A stretch of 5,617 bases of DNA, from assembly GCA_028291285.1 (NCBI GenBank), contig JAQGIJ010000200.1, positions 1 to 5,617 of the forward strand. The letters are read 5' to 3'. Origin of the DNA: Phenylobacterium sp. Its GTDB lineage: Bacteria > Pseudomonadota > Alphaproteobacteria > Caulobacterales > Caulobacteraceae. Shown here piece by piece: positions 1 through 5,323 of this stretch. Both the position numbers and the translations under genes were made by a program. Below the pieces are notes generated by a model that saw only the letters and a program-made list of their open reading frames with translations, was not told the DNA's origin and searched no databases. The first letter of the stretch is position 1. Each line of letters begins with the position of its first letter.

Positions 1-2
1 CG

Positions 3-203
3 ACCCGCTTCGTCAAATGGCGCGACATCGACAGCGTGCGATGCGTCGCGCGCGGCCTGAACTATCTGGTGATCACCTTGAAGCCCTCGCCGCGCGACCC
101 GGGCGGGCCGCCGCAGGTGATCCGCGCCCGCCTGCCGGCCGTGATCGAGCCGTGGATCCGCGCCGCCGCGGTCGGCATGATCGAGCGTCACCTCGAGGAT
201 TAG
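3..203 (+). CDS. C-terminal fragment of an unidentified protein, possibly a PH-like domain tail
   Basis: The frame is open from the left edge to a TAG stop and gives 66 residues without a start, so the gene begins outside the window. The visible part opens TRFVKWRDIDSVRCVARG, followed by a strand-like stretch (LNYLVITLKP) and an Arg/Pro-rich linker. It ends in a probable helix (PAVIEPWIRAAAVGMIERHL). The pattern 'xWRDIxxV' followed by alternating hydrophobic residues resembles bacterial PH-like proteins of the STM3941 kind, but the fragment is too short to assign and no function is claimed. Codon use is strongly GC-ending, as expected for a real gene here. It converges on recO and the two stop codons overlap. 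Confidence 0.6.
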   Translation, partial: TRFVKWRDIDSVRCVARGLNYLVITLKPSPRDPGGPPQVIRARLPAVIEPWIRAAAVGMIERHLED

Positions 204-931
204 AGTCGGCCGGCTTCCGTCAGCCGGTCGACCAGCCAAAGCCTGGCCGGCGGCAACGGCCGGTTCAGCGGATTGAAGATGAAGGCCTCCAGGAAGTGGC
301 CGGTGAGCGCCAGGCCTGCGCCCACGTCGCCGGGGCCAAGCCCGGCCTGCGCCCCCAGCAGGAACGGCGGTAGCGCCAGCAGCCGGTCCTTGTAGGGCTC
401 GCCGGCGGCGCGGCTGACCGCACGCCCGGTGCGCGGGCTGACATAGACCAGGTCGTCGAGCACGCCGGTGGCGGCGCATTTCGACAGGTCCAGGCCGAAC
501 CCCAGCTCCTGCAGCAGCCCCGCCTCGAAGCGCACGAAGACCGCCGGCCAGATGTCCGCATTGGCAAGCGCGCGGGTCAGCGCCTCGAAGGCGAGATAGG
601 CGCCGGGATGCGCCTCCCGCTCCGGCAGGGCGCCGGCCGTCACGGCCGCGGCGGCCTGCAGGCCGGCCAGCGCCAGCGGCTCGTCGAACAGCGCCGACGG
701 CCCCTCCCCCACCGGCTCCAGGACCGCCGAGCCCAGCTGGTCGGAGACCCGGGCGCGGTAGCGGGCGGTCACCTGGGCGCCGGGCTGCAGGAAGGGCTTC
801 ATCCGGCGCGAGCCGCCGCCGGCCACATGGGCGGCGTAGCGGCCGTGCTGGCGGGTCAGCAGCTCGACGATCGCGCCGGCCTCGCCAAACGGGCGGGCGG
901 CCAGCACGAAGGCGTCGTCCTCGAACTCCAT
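200..931 (-). CDS. recO: DNA repair protein RecO
   Basis: RecO binds single-stranded DNA and, with RecR, helps load RecA onto SSB-coated DNA in RecF-pathway recombinational repair in the cytoplasm. The product is 243 residues, about the usual length. Residues 1-80 fit the N-terminal OB fold (EDDAFVLAARPFGEAGAIVE, then HVAGGGSRRMKPFLQPGA). The rest is the helical domain, with the family-typical RFEAGLLQELGFGLDLSKC at about 134-152. C152 is the only cysteine, so the four-Cys zinc site of many RecO proteins is absent; I recall this as normal in this lineage. The ATG was chosen because the MEFEDDAFVL beginning fits relatives. There is no good Shine-Dalgarno sequence, and a small hairpin (936-949) sits just upstream. 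It lies 172 bp downstream of the amidohydrolase and converges with the + strand fragment at its 3' end. Confidence 0.93.
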   Translation of the reverse strand: MEFEDDAFVLAARPFGEAGAIVELLTRQHGRYAAHVAGGGSRRMKPFLQPGAQVTARYRARVSDQLGSAVLEPVGEGPSALFDEPLALAGLQAAAAVTAGALPEREAHPGAYLAFEALTRALANADIWPAVFVRFEAGLLQELGFGLDLSKCAATGVLDDLVYVSPRTGRAVSRAAGEPYKDRLLALPPFLLGAQAGLGPGDVGAGLALTGHFLEAFIFNPLNRPLPPARLWLVDRLTEAGRL

Positions 932-968
932 CCGAAGGCGTTAGCGCCTGCGGGCCCTCGTGGCCAGA

Positions 969-1088
969 CGCCCCCTCCGTCTCGGCGCTCCGCGCCGATC
1001 CACCTCCCCCGCTTCGCGGTGGAGGATCTGGGCGCACTATGCTCCACCGCTTGCGGGGGAGCTGTCGGCGAAGCCGACTGAGGGGGCG
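969..1088. repeat. Composite palindromic intergenic repeat with four hairpins
   Basis: This unit of about 120 bp is bounded by a perfect 9-bp inverted repeat (CGCCCCCTC at 969-977, its complement at 1080-1088). Inside are four consecutive hairpins. The first is TCGGCGC/GCGCCGA with a TCC loop (982-998). The second is CCTCCCCCGC/GCGGTGGAGG with a TTC loop and one mismatch (1003-1025). The third is GCTCCACCGC/GCGGGGGAGC with a TT loop and one mismatch (1041-1062). The fourth is GTCGGC/GCCGAC with a GAA loop (1064-1078). Hairpins 2 and 3 are approximate reverse complements of each other, so the whole unit is roughly two-fold symmetric. This resembles REP/BIME or MITE-like repeats between genes in alphaproteobacteria. 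It starts 15 nt past the amidohydrolase stop and may also stabilise or terminate that transcript. No coding potential is proposed. Confidence 0.8.
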
Positions 1089-1103
1089 CGGCGGCGCTCG
1101 CCC

Positions 1104-2234
1104 CTACTCCGCCGCGAGCGCGAACTCCGGGCGCGGCAGGCGGAACAGGCGCGCGGCGTTGCGGCCGAGGATGTCGGCCTTTTCGGTCTCGGTGATGTCG
1201 ATGCCGTCGAACAGGTGGGCGATCACCTCGCGGGTGCGGCCGAAGGTGCCCTCGTGGTGGGGATAGTCCGCGCCCCACATCAGCGCCTTCGTTCCGGTCA
1301 CCGAGCGGGCCATGATGCAGGCGCGGTCGTACTGGAAGGAGCAGGACACCTGGCGGGCGATGATCTCGCGCGGGGTGAGCGAGAGCTTCGGCCGCACGAA
1401 CATGTGGTGCGCCTCGTAGACCTCGTCCATCCGCTCGGCGAGCGCCGCGAGCCAGCTGGCGCCGGACTCGATGCAGGCCACCCTGGCCTGCGGGAAGCGG
1501 TCGAGCAGGCCGCCGGCGACCATGTGCATGATCGAGTGCATGCCGTCGCACATCTGGATGGTGTAGTTGATCACCGCCCCGCCCGGCCCCTTGTGCGCGC
1601 GGACGTCCTCGCGGCCGGTGCCGGTGTGCAGGACCAGGACGATCCCGTTCTGCTGGGCCGCCTCGAACACCGGGTCCCACTTCTCGTCGTTGTAGAACGG
1701 CAGGCCGGAGTTGACCTCGATCAGGCTGGGCAGCATGGCCGCGGTGAAGCCCAGGCCGGCCAGGCGCTTGATCTCGGCCACGGTGTTGCCGAAGTCGCGC
1801 ACCGGCAGGATGCCGCAGCGGACGAAGATCTGGGTGTGGCCGCCGAAGAAGCTGGCGTGCCAGTCGTTGTAGAGCTGCACCGAGGCGAGCTCGGCCTGCG
1901 GGTCCTCGATCAGGAACAGGAACAGGCCCTGGCTGGGGAAGACGATCTCCGCGTCGATCCCCTCGGCCTCCATGTCGACCAGCCGGCCCGGGATCTCCTT
2001 GACGCCCAGGCGGTTGGACCGGCCGAACACCTCGCCGTTCTCGCCCACCGGCGGGGGCGGCGGCTTGTTGATGGCCATCTTGCTCATCACCTTGGAGCCG
2101 GCCATCACATAGCGGAAGCCGTCCTTCACCTCGACGTGCATGCCCTGCGGGCGCAGCGAGGGCGGCAGGCCCTCCATGTAGAGGTCGGCGGGCTCGGCGA
2201 TGTGGCCATCGGCGCTGAAGACGAAGGGCTTCAT
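1104..2234 (-). CDS. Amidohydrolase family protein (Amidohydro_2 / COG2159, TIM-barrel metal-dependent hydrolase or decarboxylase)
   Basis: The 376-residue product has the landmarks of the Amidohydro_2 (ACMSD-like) family, cytoplasmic TIM-barrel enzymes that hydrolyse or decarboxylate small, often aromatic, substrates with one divalent metal. Residues 7-15 read SADGHIAEP, where D9/H11 replace the common HxH pair and E14 matches the usual Glu. H203 (VLHTGTG) is the expected barrel metal ligand. CIESGASWL at 254-262 is a family motif. The probable catalytic Asp is D323 in GADYPHHEGTFG. The C-terminus has the usual NAARLF helix (359-364). The ATG follows a strong AGGAGG (2242-2247) by 7 nt. No signal peptide is visible. 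Five consecutive prolines (58-62) precede a flexible Gly-rich segment. The substrate cannot be read from the sequence. The gene sits between era and recO, flanked by palindromic repeats, and has no visible functional link to its neighbours. Confidence 0.9.
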   Translation of the reverse strand: MKPFVFSADGHIAEPADLYMEGLPPSLRPQGMHVEVKDGFRYVMAGSKVMSKMAINKPPPPPVGENGEVFGRSNRLGVKEIPGRLVDMEAEGIDAEIVFPSQGLFLFLIEDPQAELASVQLYNDWHASFFGGHTQIFVRCGILPVRDFGNTVAEIKRLAGLGFTAAMLPSLIEVNSGLPFYNDEKWDPVFEAAQQNGIVLVLHTGTGREDVRAHKGPGGAVINYTIQMCDGMHSIMHMVAGGLLDRFPQARVACIESGASWLAALAERMDEVYEAHHMFVRPKLSLTPREIIARQVSCSFQYDRACIMARSVTGTKALMWGADYPHHEGTFGRTREVIAHLFDGIDITETEKADILGRNAARLFRLPRPEFALAAE

Positions 2235-2241
2235 GAGCGTT

Positions 2242-2247
2242 CCTCCT
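2242..2247 (-). promoter_or_regulatory. Strong ribosome binding site of the amidohydrolase gene
   Basis: AGGAGG on the minus strand lies 7 nt before the ATG at 2234 and fixes that start. The stretch GGAGGAACGC, with ATG a few bases after it, is nearly repeated before the small secreted-protein gene at 5021. These are the two strongest Shine-Dalgarno sites in the window, and both belong to the genes that interrupt the housekeeping cluster. Confidence 0.8.
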
Positions 2248-2314
2248 GGATCGTTCGCGGGCGACGCGAGCCGCCGACCGGCGCTTCCCGGTTCTTCGAA
2301 GCCGATAATCTATC

Positions 2315-2331
2315 AAAACCCGCCCGACGGG
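2315..2331 (-). terminator. Weak terminator-like hairpin with T run, downstream of era
   Basis: On the minus strand CCCG-TCGGG-CGGG is followed by TTTT, then the AT-rich GATAGATTATC. The stem is only 4 bp and the T run is short, so it is a weak candidate for ending era transcription. The AT-rich stretch could instead belong to a promoter of the amidohydrolase: GATAGATT loosely resembles the Caulobacter-type -10 element GCTANAWC, but no convincing -35 was found. Confidence 0.22.
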
Positions 2332-2342
2332 AAGCCCAGTCT

Positions 2343-2368
2343 CCCTCGCCCCGCTTGCGGGGAGAGGG
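2343..2368. repeat. Single hairpin repeat of the CCGCTTGCGG type
   Basis: CCCTCGCCCCGC (2343-2354) pairs with GCGGGGAGAGGG (2357-2368) across a TT loop, 11 of 12 positions complementary. It lies 10 nt past the era stop. It shares the C-run/GCTTGCGG/G-run style of hairpins 2 and 3 of the composite repeat at 969-1088 and looks like a half unit of a related family. As RNA it would form a stable 3' hairpin for the era transcript, but no T run directly follows, so rho-independent termination by this stem alone is doubtful. Confidence 0.65.
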
Positions 2369-2378
2369 CCTCAGCGTC

Positions 2379-3311
2379 TCAGGCGTCGTAGTCGAGGCCG
2401 ATGTCGCCGTAGAACTCGCGCTTGTCGGCCCAGCGCTCGTCGACCTGGACGTGCAGGAAGAGGTGCACCGGGCGGTCGAGGATGGTGCTCAGCTCCTCGC
2501 GCGACTTCTGGCCGATCCACTTCAGCGTCTGGCCGCCCTTGCCGAGCAGGATCGGCCGCTGGCTCTCGCGCTCGACGTAGATGGTCTGCTCGATGCGCGC
2601 CGAGCCGTCCTTGCGCTCCTCGAACTTGGTGGTCTCCACGGCCGCCGCATAGGGCAGCTCCTCGTGGACGCGCAGGTAGAGCTTCTCGCGGGTGATCTCC
2701 GCGGCCAGCAGGCGAGCCGGCAGGTCGGCGGTCTGGTCCTCCGGATAGAACCAGGGATTCTCCGGCATCAGCTCGGCGAGCCGCGCCTTGAGGTCGTCGA
2801 CGCCCGAGCCGGTGGTGGCGGAGACCATGAAGACCTCGGAATAGGCGTCGGTCTCGAACAGCCGCTGGGAGAGCTCGAGCAGCTTCTCGCGCCTGACCGC
2901 GTCGACCTTGTTGAGCGCCAGGATGGCCTTTCGGCCGCTCTTCTTCAGGCCTTCGACGATCGTTTCCACGTCGATGGCGGCGCGCTTGTCGGCGGACTTG
3001 GCGCCCGACTCAGCCACGGCGATTTCCGCGGCGGCGTCGACCAGGTGGACCACGGCGTCGGCGTCCGCGGCCCCGCCCCAGGCGGCGCGGATCATGGCCC
3101 GGTCGAGCCGGCGCCTCGGCTGGAAGATGCCGGGGGTGTCGACCAGCACGATCTGGGCCTCGCCGGCCATGGCCACGCCGCGCACGGGAAAGCGCGTGGT
3201 CTGCACCTTCTGGGTGACGATGGAGACCTTGGAGCCCACCAGCCGGTTGGTGAGGGTCGACTTGCCCGCATTGGGCGCACCGATGATGGCGGCAAAGCCG
3301 GCGCGGGTCAT
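2379..3311 (-). CDS. era: GTPase Era, 30S ribosomal subunit assembly factor
   Basis: Era is an essential GTPase that binds the 3' end of 16S rRNA and promotes 30S maturation. The 310-residue product has all GTPase motifs: G1 GAPNAGKST (11-19), switch I threonines in [10 protein letters not shown] (36-45), G3 DTPG (58-61), G4 NKVD (134-137) and G5 SAT (164-166). The C-terminal KH domain contains [18 protein letters not shown] (257-274), the RNA-binding GxxG segment, and ends with the usual acidic/aromatic tail. The ATG overlaps the rnc stop as ATGA (3308-3311), and a GAGGAG lies 8 nt upstream inside rnc, so translation is probably coupled to rnc. The rnc-era pair is a very common bacterial operon and joins two rRNA maturation factors. 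About 310 residues is typical for alphaproteobacteria. Nothing is missing or truncated. Confidence 0.97.
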   Translation of the reverse strand: MTRAGFAAIIGAPNAGKSTLTNRLVGSKVSIVTQKVQTTRFPVRGVAMAGEAQIVLVDTPGIFQPRRRLDRAMIRAAWGGAADADAVVHLVDAAAEIAVAESGAKSADKRAAIDVETIVEGLKKSGRKAILALNKVDAVRREKLLELSQRLFETDAYSEVFMVSATTGSGVDDLKARLAELMPENPWFYPEDQTADLPARLLAAEITREKLYLRVHEELPYAAAVETTKFEERKDGSARIEQTIYVERESQRPILLGKGGQTLKWIGQKSREELSTILDRPVHLFLHVQVDERWADKREFYGDIGLDYDA

Positions 3312-4030
3312 GCGGCGGACTCCTCGCCCGCGGGCGGCGGGCCTTCGCGCTTGAGCAGCATCAGCTGGGCGGCGGCCTTCTCGGCGTCCTGGCGCGAGCG
3401 GCCGACGGCCTGCTCGGGCGGGAAGCCCTCCACCGCGACCTGCACGGTGAAGGCCGGCGCGTGGTCCGGCCCCTCGCGGCGGACCACGTCATAGGCTGGC
3501 AGCGGCAGGCCGCGGCCTTGCGCCCACTCCTGCAGCTCGGTCTTGGGATCCCGCGACCGCGGCTCGCTCAGGCGCTCGAACTCCTCGGCCCAGAACTTCA
3601 GGAAGAAGGCGCGCGCGCACTCCAGCCCGCCGTCGAGGTAGAGGGCCGCGATCAGCGCCTCGCAGGCGTCGCCGAGGACCGCGTCGGACTCCCGCGCGCC
3701 CACCTTGGTGGCGCTGGCCGAGAGCCGCAGCGCCTCCGCCAGCCCCGCCCGCTTCGCCGTCCGGGCGCAGGCGTGATAATTGACCAGGTTCGCCAGCAGC
3801 CGCGACATCTCGCCTTCCCGCGCATCGGGATCGAGCGCCATCAGCCGCTCGGCGGCGCAGAGGTTGAGCACCCGGTCGCCGAGGAATTCCAGCCGCTCGT
3901 TGTGCCGCACGGCCTTGGCGCCGTCGCCGACGCTGGAGTGGGTCAGCGCCCGCTCCAGCAGGTCGCGGTCGCCGAAGGCGTAGCCGATCCGGCGCTCCAG
4001 CTCGGCGACGGCGGCGGCCCTCGTATTCAT
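3308..4030 (-). CDS. rnc: Ribonuclease III
   Basis: RNase III cleaves double-stranded RNA, including rRNA precursors and structured mRNAs, as a Mg-dependent homodimer. The 240-residue product has the signature NERLEFLGD at 44-52, with E48 and D52 as expected acidic catalytic residues. The second catalytic pair lies in [10 protein letters not shown] (D121 and E124). A double-stranded RNA-binding domain spans about 161-228, beginning [16 protein letters not shown] and ending with the conserved [12 protein letters not shown] helix. The ATG at 4030 is the only ATG in frame after the lepB stop and fits the family N-terminus, but no Shine-Dalgarno sequence precedes it. Two tiny overlapping reading frames link it to lepB (see 4027-4057). 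Its stop overlaps the era start by 4 nt. Length and motifs are complete. Confidence 0.97.
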   Translation of the reverse strand: MNTRAAAVAELERRIGYAFGDRDLLERALTHSSVGDGAKAVRHNERLEFLGDRVLNLCAAERLMALDPDAREGEMSRLLANLVNYHACARTAKRAGLAEALRLSASATKVGARESDAVLGDACEALIAALYLDGGLECARAFFLKFWAEEFERLSEPRSRDPKTELQEWAQGRGLPLPAYDVVRREGPDHAPAFTVQVAVEGFPPEQAVGRSRQDAEKAAAQLMLLKREGPPPAGEESAA

Positions 4031-4057
4031 AGGGGAAGGTTCATGCGCGGCGCATCA
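4027..4057 (-). other. Stop/start relay at the lepB-rnc junction (possible reinitiation leader)
   Basis: Reading the minus strand, the lepB TGA (4057-4055) is part of TGATG, which opens a 4-codon frame (MRRA). Its TGA (4043-4041) overlaps another ATG (4044-4042) as ATGA, opening a 5-codon frame (MNLPL). The TGA of that frame (4029-4027) overlaps the rnc ATG (4030-4028), again as ATGA. So three successive stop/start overlaps bridge 24 nt that has no visible Shine-Dalgarno site for rnc. The sequence arrangement is certain. A role in carrying terminating ribosomes from lepB to rnc is inference. Confidence 0.4.
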
Positions 4058-4837
4058 ATGCAGGATGTTGAAGAACCGGCTCGGCCGGGCCGAGAGCAGC
4101 CAGGTCCAGGGCTTGAAGATCGAGGCGCCCGGGTTCCAGGACAGCAGGATGATCTGCGCCTTGCCGACCAGGTTCTCCGCCGGGACATAGCCCACGCCGC
4201 CGGCTTCGGGCGGCACGCGGCTGTCGGAGGAGTTGTCGCGGTTGTCGCCCATCATGAAGTAGTCGCCCTCGGGCACGACGAAGACGTCGGTGTTGTCGAG
4301 CTCGCCGTCGGTCCCGAAATCGTTGGTCAGGTACGACTTCCCGCCGGGCAGGGTTTCCCTGTAGCGGGCGATCTCGCGGATGAAGCCGTAGCCGGAATCC
4401 TCCCTGGCCGTGCCGGCGAAGACCCGGGGCACCTGGCGGCCGTTGAGGTAGAGCAGGCCTTGCTTCATCTGGATGCGGTCGCCGGGCAGGCCGATGACGC
4501 GCTTGACGTAGTCGGTGTGGCCGTCGCGGGGCAGCTTGAAGACGACGATGTCGCCGCGCTGCGCCGCGTGCTGCAGGATCCGCCCATGGAAGATCGGCGG
4601 GCTGAACGGGATGGAGTGGCGCGAGTAGCCGTAGCTGAACTTCGAGACGATGATGTAGTCGCCCTGGTAGAGGTTCGGCTCCATCGAGGCCGACGGGATG
4701 GTGAAGGGCTGGAAGAACAGGACCCTCAGCACGAGCGCGATCAGCAGCGCATAGACGACGGTCTTGACGATCTCGATGATCTCGCTGACGGCGCCGGTCT
4801 TTTCGGGGCTCTGTGCGGCCTGCACGTTCTCGCTCAT
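4055..4837 (-). CDS. lepB: Signal peptidase I
   Basis: LepB is the inner-membrane serine protease that removes signal peptides from exported proteins, using a Ser/Lys dyad on the periplasmic side. The 260-residue product has a short cytosolic N-terminus and one clear membrane segment at about 24-42 (rich in V, L, I, A). The catalytic box follows directly: PSASMEP, with S51 as nucleophile. K112 in YVKRVIGLPGD is the general base. MMGDNRDNSSDSR at 195-207 is the box D/E signature, and GYVPAENLVGKA (216-227) is the conserved C-terminal part. The ATG at 4837 follows AAGGA (4844-4848) by 6 nt. The upstream region is divergent with a small + strand gene, so lepB likely has its own promoter, and an 18-bp palindrome lies just before its ribosome site. 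It is followed by rnc after 24 nt. Confidence 0.97.
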   Translation of the reverse strand: MSENVQAAQSPEKTGAVSEIIEIVKTVVYALLIALVLRVLFFQPFTIPSASMEPNLYQGDYIIVSKFSYGYSRHSIPFSPPIFHGRILQHAAQRGDIVVFKLPRDGHTDYVKRVIGLPGDRIQMKQGLLYLNGRQVPRVFAGTAREDSGYGFIREIARYRETLPGGKSYLTNDFGTDGELDNTDVFVVPEGDYFMMGDNRDNSSDSRVPPEAGGVGYVPAENLVGKAQIILLSWNPGASIFKPWTWLLSARPSRFFNILH

Positions 4838-4853
4838 GGAAAGTCCTTGGAGG

Positions 4854-4871
4854 GGTCCGGCGCGCCGGACC
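4854..4871. promoter_or_regulatory. Perfect 18-bp palindrome in the lepB leader
   Basis: GGTCCGGCGCGCCGGACC is a perfect inverted repeat with 9-bp arms. It ends 5 nt before the AAGGA of lepB. In an RNA leader it would fold as a 7-bp stem with a CGCG loop next to the ribosome site; in DNA it could be an operator. Its function is not known. Confidence 0.4.
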
Positions 4872-4913
4872 GGCTGTAGCTACGCGTTGCATAGGCGAGG
4901 AGCAAGGCCGGGG

Positions 4914-4935
4914 CCCGTGAAGTCTCGTTCACGGG
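4914..4935. promoter_or_regulatory. Inverted repeat CCCGTGAA-N6-TTCACGGG in the divergent intergenic region
   Basis: Two perfect 8-bp arms, 4914-4921 and 4928-4935, flank GTCTCG. The inner GTGAA-N6-TTCAC core has the size and symmetry of a dimeric regulator's operator. It lies between the divergent lepB and the small + strand gene, where it could serve either promoter. It could also form a stable hairpin in a leader RNA. No confident -35/-10 pair was found nearby. The role is inferred from placement and symmetry only. Confidence 0.4.
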
Positions 4936-4986
4936 GCCTCCGCCGCCGCCCAAGCGGAACGATCGGTGGCGAGCGGACGTTCGCCG

Positions 4987-5014
4987 GGCGCCGGGGGGAG
5001 GCGCCATCGGAGGA
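4987..5014 (+). promoter_or_regulatory. Leader hairpin and strong ribosome binding site of the small secreted-protein gene
   Basis: GGAGGA at 5009-5014 is followed by ATG at 5021 with ordinary spacing and fixes the start. Just upstream, two copies of the self-complementary GGCGCC (4987-4992 and 5000-5005) can pair across a G-rich 7-nt loop, placing a possible hairpin next to the ribosome site. Pairing in the cell was not tested. Confidence 0.5.
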
Positions 5015-5020
5015 ACGCCC

Positions 5021-5299
5021 ATGAAGAAGATCTCATCTCTGTTCGTCGCCGCGGCCGCCTTCGCCCTCTTCGCCTCCGCCCCGGCGAGCGCTGCGACCGC
5101 GACCAGCGCGAACCAGGCGAGCAAGTCGGCGGCGTGCCGAGACACCAAGGGCAAGTTCATACCCTGCCCCAAGCCTACGGCGTCCACGTCCGGCCAGCGC
5201 TGCCGCGACACCAAGGGCAAGTTCATAAAGTGCCCGGCCTCGACCGGCATGGCCGTGAACACCACGGCCAAGACGAACGCCACGACCAAGACGCACTGA
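5021..5299 (+). CDS. Small secreted protein with two CRDTKGKF repeats, function unknown
   Basis: The 92-residue product begins MKKISSLFVAAAAFALFASA, a clear Sec signal peptide with a basic n-region, hydrophobic core and PASA|ATA cleavage site after about residue 24. It should therefore be processed by signal peptidase I and reach the periplasm or outside. The mature part of about 68 residues is basic, contains no Glu, Trp or Tyr, and is rich in Thr, Ala and Lys. It holds two near-identical 12-residue units, CRDTKGKFIPCP (39-50) and CRDTKGKFIKCP (61-72), exactly 22 residues apart. Each starts and nearly ends with Cys, so four cysteines could form two small disulfide loops. I recall similar CRDxKGKFxKCP proteins as uncharacterised in alphaproteobacteria and know no function. 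A strong GGAGGA precedes the ATG. It runs divergently from lepB and converges on acpS with a 24-nt gap. Confidence 0.82.
   Translation: MKKISSLFVAAAAFALFASAPASAATATSANQASKSAACRDTKGKFIPCPKPTASTSGQRCRDTKGKFIKCPASTGMAVNTTAKTNATTKTH
5135..5236 (+). repeat. In-gene tandem repeat, 66-bp period
   Basis: The segments 5135-5170 and 5201-5236 match at 31 of 36 positions, including 21 identical bases in a row (5141-5161 and 5207-5227). The spacing is 66 bp, or 22 codons, so frame is kept. Both copies carry the same ATA isoleucine codon, uncommon in such a GC-rich genome. This suggests duplication of one DNA unit rather than convergence. Confidence 0.85.
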
Positions 5300-5323
5300 A
5301 CGCACGCGACCGCGACGCGCCCT

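Noticed and set aside
969..1088. CRISPR-like array or small RNA gene
   Set aside because: The repeats are inverted, not regularly spaced direct repeats with unique spacers, and there is no clear promoter or T-run end for a small RNA.
856..2316. Minus-strand 486-codon frame overlapping the amidohydrolase and the start of recO
   Set aside because: It is an out-of-frame reading of the amidohydrolase, rich in Arg/Pro/Ala, and runs through the hairpin repeat. The in-frame gene has clear metal-ligand motifs.
960..3494. Very long + strand open frame (844 codons) antisense to the amidohydrolase, era and the end of rnc
   Set aside because: It lies opposite well-recognised genes, crosses the intergenic repeat, and its product is low-complexity His/Asp/Gly/Ala/Leu/Arg text with no domain. 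Long antisense frames are common in GC-rich DNA with strong third-position bias.
3461..4879. Long + strand open frame (472 codons) antisense to rnc and lepB
   Set aside because: It is a shadow of two certain genes, with antisense-like composition and no recognisable motif.
4041..4892. Alternative 283-codon minus-strand frame over lepB
   Set aside because: It is Arg-rich and out of frame with the unmistakable signal peptidase I motifs. Only its last four codons (MRRA) matter, as part of the stop/start relay.
4867..4910. Possible lepB promoter (TTGCTC with a 17-nt spacer to TAGCTA, or GCTACAGC as a Caulobacter-type -10)
   Set aside because: Matches to either consensus are partial and the spacing does not fit both elements at once. 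Not enough to annotate.
4834..5289. Minus-strand frame containing two MNLPLVSR repeats opposite the small secreted-protein gene
   Set aside because: The repeat is simply the antisense reading of the duplicated CRDTKGKF DNA. The + strand frame has a signal peptide and a strong ribosome site and is the better gene.
5300..5323. Terminator between the convergent small gene and acpS
   Set aside because: No stable stem with a T run is present in the 24-nt gap.
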